A stretch of DNA of 64,000 nt from Thalassotalea_F euphylliae (lineage in GTDB: Bacteria > Pseudomonadota > Gammaproteobacteria > Enterobacterales > Alteromonadaceae), in NCBI RefSeq assembly GCF_042682785.1, contig NZ_JBHUIB010000012.1:558001-622000 (forward strand), in the 5' to 3' direction. Each line of letters starts with the position of its first letter. Position 1 is the first letter of the stretch. The position numbers and the translations under genes are program-made. The notes below the pieces were generated by a model that saw only the letters and a list, made by a program, of their open reading frames with translations, was not told the DNA's origin and did no database searches. Shown here piece after piece: positions 63,001 to 64,000 of the stretch.

Positions 63001-64000
63001 GGCAACGTTTATCGTGATGCCGACAATGACGGCTACTGGGCGTTTGAAGATGCGCTTGATAACGACCCTACCGAACACCTCGATTCAGACAATGACAATG
63101 TTGGTGATAACAGTGATGTATTCCCTAATGACCCTGCAGAGTGGGCGGATTTTGACAATGATGGCATCGGCGATAATGCTGATACAGACGATGACAATGA
63201 TGGTGTAGAAGATTCATCTGATGCTTACCCAAATGATGCTGGCCGAAGTGAAGTGTCTGGTACAGATACTGACAATGATGGTGTTGATGACAACTTAGAT
63301 GTTGATGTTGATGGTGATGGCCTAATCGAAATCTCAACACTAGAAGCACTGAATAACATCCGTAACAACCTAACGGGTACTTCTTACAATGACGGGAGTT
63401 TTAACAGTGCAAATGGTTGTGGTGACAATAATTTAGTACTTGTATGCAGTGGCTACGAGCTAACTTCCAGCTTGAATTTTGATGAAAATGGTGATGGTGA
63501 AAACAATGACACATACACCACAGGTGAGGGTTGGACCCCAATTGGCGATTTCACAGTGCCATTTACTGCCACATTTGACGGTAATGACTTCATTATCTCG
63601 AATTTGTCTATCAATAACACATCGTTGACAGGGGATGATGACGGCCTTGGTTTGTTTGGACATGCGCAAAATGCCACAATCAACAACCTTCATATCAATG
63701 GCCAAGTCACCGCAAGTGGTTATTATGTTGCTGGCATAGTCGGCTACTTATACGGAAGTAACCCAAGTGTGATGACTAATGTGTCTTTCACAGGCTCCGT
63801 TAACAGTAATAAATCAGGCGCTTATGCGGGTGGTATCGCAGGTTTAATTGATGACGCAACGATTTCGCAATGTGTTGCTACTGTAGAAGTTACTGCGCTT
63901 GGCCAGTCAGGTGCTATGGCTGGACAACTTGCTAATGGTTCTGTTGAAAATTGTTTGGCTAATGGTTCTGTTGTAACGACTGGCACTGTAGGTGGTGGTT
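60067..64000 (+). CDS. Very large exported GLUG / thrombospondin-3 repeat protein (3' end beyond window)
   Basis: The frame opens at ATG 60067 and stays open to the last base, giving at least 1311 residues with no stop; the C-terminus lies outside. It has a signal peptide (SIALVCFTYFSPFAYA, cleaved before TDTDND). It has calcium-binding type 3 repeats rich in Asp/Asn (DNDGFGDACDVDNDGDG), and GLUG-like beta-helix segments (FSGTFNGNGYSIFNLIINRPSTNNVGLFAALDGAEIREL). These are arranged in about 520-residue modules: each starts GDGLIEISTLAELYNIRNNL, has a GCGNGST Cys pair, a block of Gly-rich VGG/IGG repeats, then SGIYxxWSTxDWDFGTDxQYPA and an Asp-rich linker. Such proteins act as surface or secreted adhesins or substrate-binding proteins in marine bacteria. 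Any sorting domain or anchor would be in the missing part. Confidence 0.88.
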   Translation, partial: MLLKRFTTSIALVCFTYFSPFAYATDTDNDSVLDTVDVDIDGDGLIEISTLAELYNIRNNLAGTAYNDGGGDDSTGCGNGSTVLACSGYELVNDLDFDTNGDNAFDGSDTYYNSGEGWEPIGSEASGFSGTFNGNGYSIFNLIINRPSTNNVGLFAALDGAEIRELDISGELLSITGNANVGIVAGNHASEDEIAFVSLTISGTVAGVRKVGALQGLTGDMSVTNTHVSTQVSATADFVGGFIGEADASNVSLITSSSFSGAVSGNSYVGGMVGESDNVKITYSYVTGSTVGADDYVGGFLGGSYDGVIENSFVTGTVTSSASYAGGLIGYGSEATISNSFSSGNITANDHAAGIIAYGEYGLSITNSYATGIISATTLSDPDAGGLVSDAPSGGDPFTVSGSYWDTESTGLSSTAENKGTGYTTSELQTPISNTGIYASWSTNDWDFGTDAQYPALKNNGNVYRDADSDGYWAFEDAFDDDPTEYLDSDSDNVGDNSDVFPNDPTEWADNDNDGLGDNADTDDDNDLVLDGDDNCQYVSNADQASSDNDGFGDACDVDNDGDGLIEITSLAELNNIRNNLAGTAYNDGNGDDSQGCGNGSTLLICHGYELANDLDFDTNGDNAIDGSDDFYNAGLGWEPIGSDSDAFSGTFNGNGFSIIDLFINRSSTDNVGLFAALDGAEIRETVFTGDLLSVTGKSRVGIVSGDKASNDQVSYDSLTLSGAVYGTNYVGGLSGYSTDISINNVHVSSSVTASGNYIGGLVGGVDASNLSPITNSSYTGTVSGDGYVGGLVGDSELVEVTYSYVNGSVSGADAYIGGIFGASESDVIENSFVSGSVLSSDTYAGGLVGYSATISISDSFSSGSVTARDYAAGIIAYSEYGLSITNSFATGLISVTTATGPDEGGITVDVDPLPYTESNVYWDTESTGQSTSANNQGTGYTTSELQTPITNSGIYAAWSTTDWDFGTDSQYPAIVNNGNVYRDADNDGYWAFEDALDNDPTEHLDSDNDNVGDNSDVFPNDPAEWADFDNDGIGDNADTDDDNDGVEDSSDAYPNDAGRSEVSGTDTDNDGVDDNLDVDVDGDGLIEISTLEALNNIRNNLTGTSYNDGSFNSANGCGDNNLVLVCSGYELTSSLNFDENGDGENNDTYTTGEGWTPIGDFTVPFTATFDGNDFIISNLSINNTSLTGDDDGLGLFGHAQNATINNLHINGQVTASGYYVAGIVGYLYGSNPSVMTNVSFTGSVNSNKSGAYAGGIAGLIDDATISQCVATVEVTALGQSGAMAGQLANGSVENCLANGSVVTTGTVGGG
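60181..61740 (+). repeat. GLUG/TSP3 module 1
   Basis: First copy of the ~520-residue internal module, 1560 bases, beginning DIDGDGLIEISTLAEL. Confidence 0.8.
61741..63303 (+). repeat. GLUG/TSP3 module 2
   Basis: Second copy, 1563 bases, beginning DNDGDGLIEITSLAEL, collinear with module 1 throughout. Confidence 0.8.
63304..64000 (+). repeat. GLUG/TSP3 module 3 (cut by window end)
   Basis: Third copy, beginning DVDGDGLIEISTLEAL; the rest continues beyond the window. It is more divergent than modules 1 and 2. Confidence 0.75.

Noticed and set aside
63014..63705. Several short ORFs inside the giant gene on either strand
   Set aside because: They arise from the repetitive Asp/Asn codons of the true frame, have no ribosome binding sites and encode low-complexity His or Thr-rich sequences.
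1..64000. tRNA, rRNA, CRISPR arrays, IS elements, attachment sites
   Set aside because: None was found on reading; no transposase, integrase or repeated short-spacer array was visible.

Overview
The window looks like chromosome from a marine gammaproteobacterium of the order Alteromonadales; something near Colwelliaceae or Alteromonadaceae is my best guess, unproven. The reasons are the AT-leaning composition, frequent TTG/GTG starts, the enterobacterial-type backbone order (ygiM/ygiF, glnE, hldE, tolC-nudF-yqiB-cpdA-yqiA-parE, parC), several c-di-GMP enzymes and a PEP-CTERM protein. No rRNA, tRNA, IS element, prophage or CRISPR array was recognised.

Layout. 1-11.1 kb: cca, a fused GspA-GspB secretion ATPase, an HD-GYP protein, and the leuABCD operon behind a leader-peptide attenuator. 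9.3-15.5 kb: a YejM/PbgA-type sulfatase-fold membrane protein, then a cell-surface cluster with two CDP-glycerol glycerophosphotransferase-like enzymes, a TagD-type cytidylyltransferase and a Wzi-type outer-membrane barrel. This suggests a glycerol-phosphate-containing surface polymer. 15.6-19.1 kb: ygiM, ygiF, an L,D-transpeptidase and, convergent to it, a small Lpp-like lipoprotein that could be its substrate.

19.2-25.7 kb is the most interesting block. Two minus-strand operons carry YjfI (DUF2170), a PspA/IM30 protein (YjfJ), YjfK (DUF2491), a ribbon-helix-helix-like small protein, a two-TM potassium channel, a double DUF350 (YjfL) protein, a membrane-bound spermidine-synthase-like enzyme and a lipoprotein with a basic tail. 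The same inverted repeat, GACATAATATGTC, lies twice before the first operon and once before the second. I read this as one co-regulated envelope-stress, ion-flux and polyamine module.

25.8-38 kb is conserved backbone: glnE, a TcpQ-domain protein, lpxL, hldE, tolC, nudF, yqiB, cpdA, yqiA, parE. Between parE and parC (38-47.5 kb) sit accessory genes: a PEP-CTERM protein, a solute-binding protein with a PepSY protein, a CPBP-type membrane protein, a cupin, a gapdh-arsJ arsenate-efflux pair with a VOC protein, and two overlapping GGDEF genes. After parC come a sugar-type MFS transporter with a LacI regulator, a 7TM-DISM/EAL phosphodiesterase, an acyltransferase, a YeeN-like YebC-family protein, a small TPR-like exported protein followed by a previously unlisted 42-residue ORF, a LysR regulator, and an 84-residue orphan. 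The window ends inside a very large exported protein built from ~520-residue GLUG plus thrombospondin-3 modules repeated every 1560-1563 bp.
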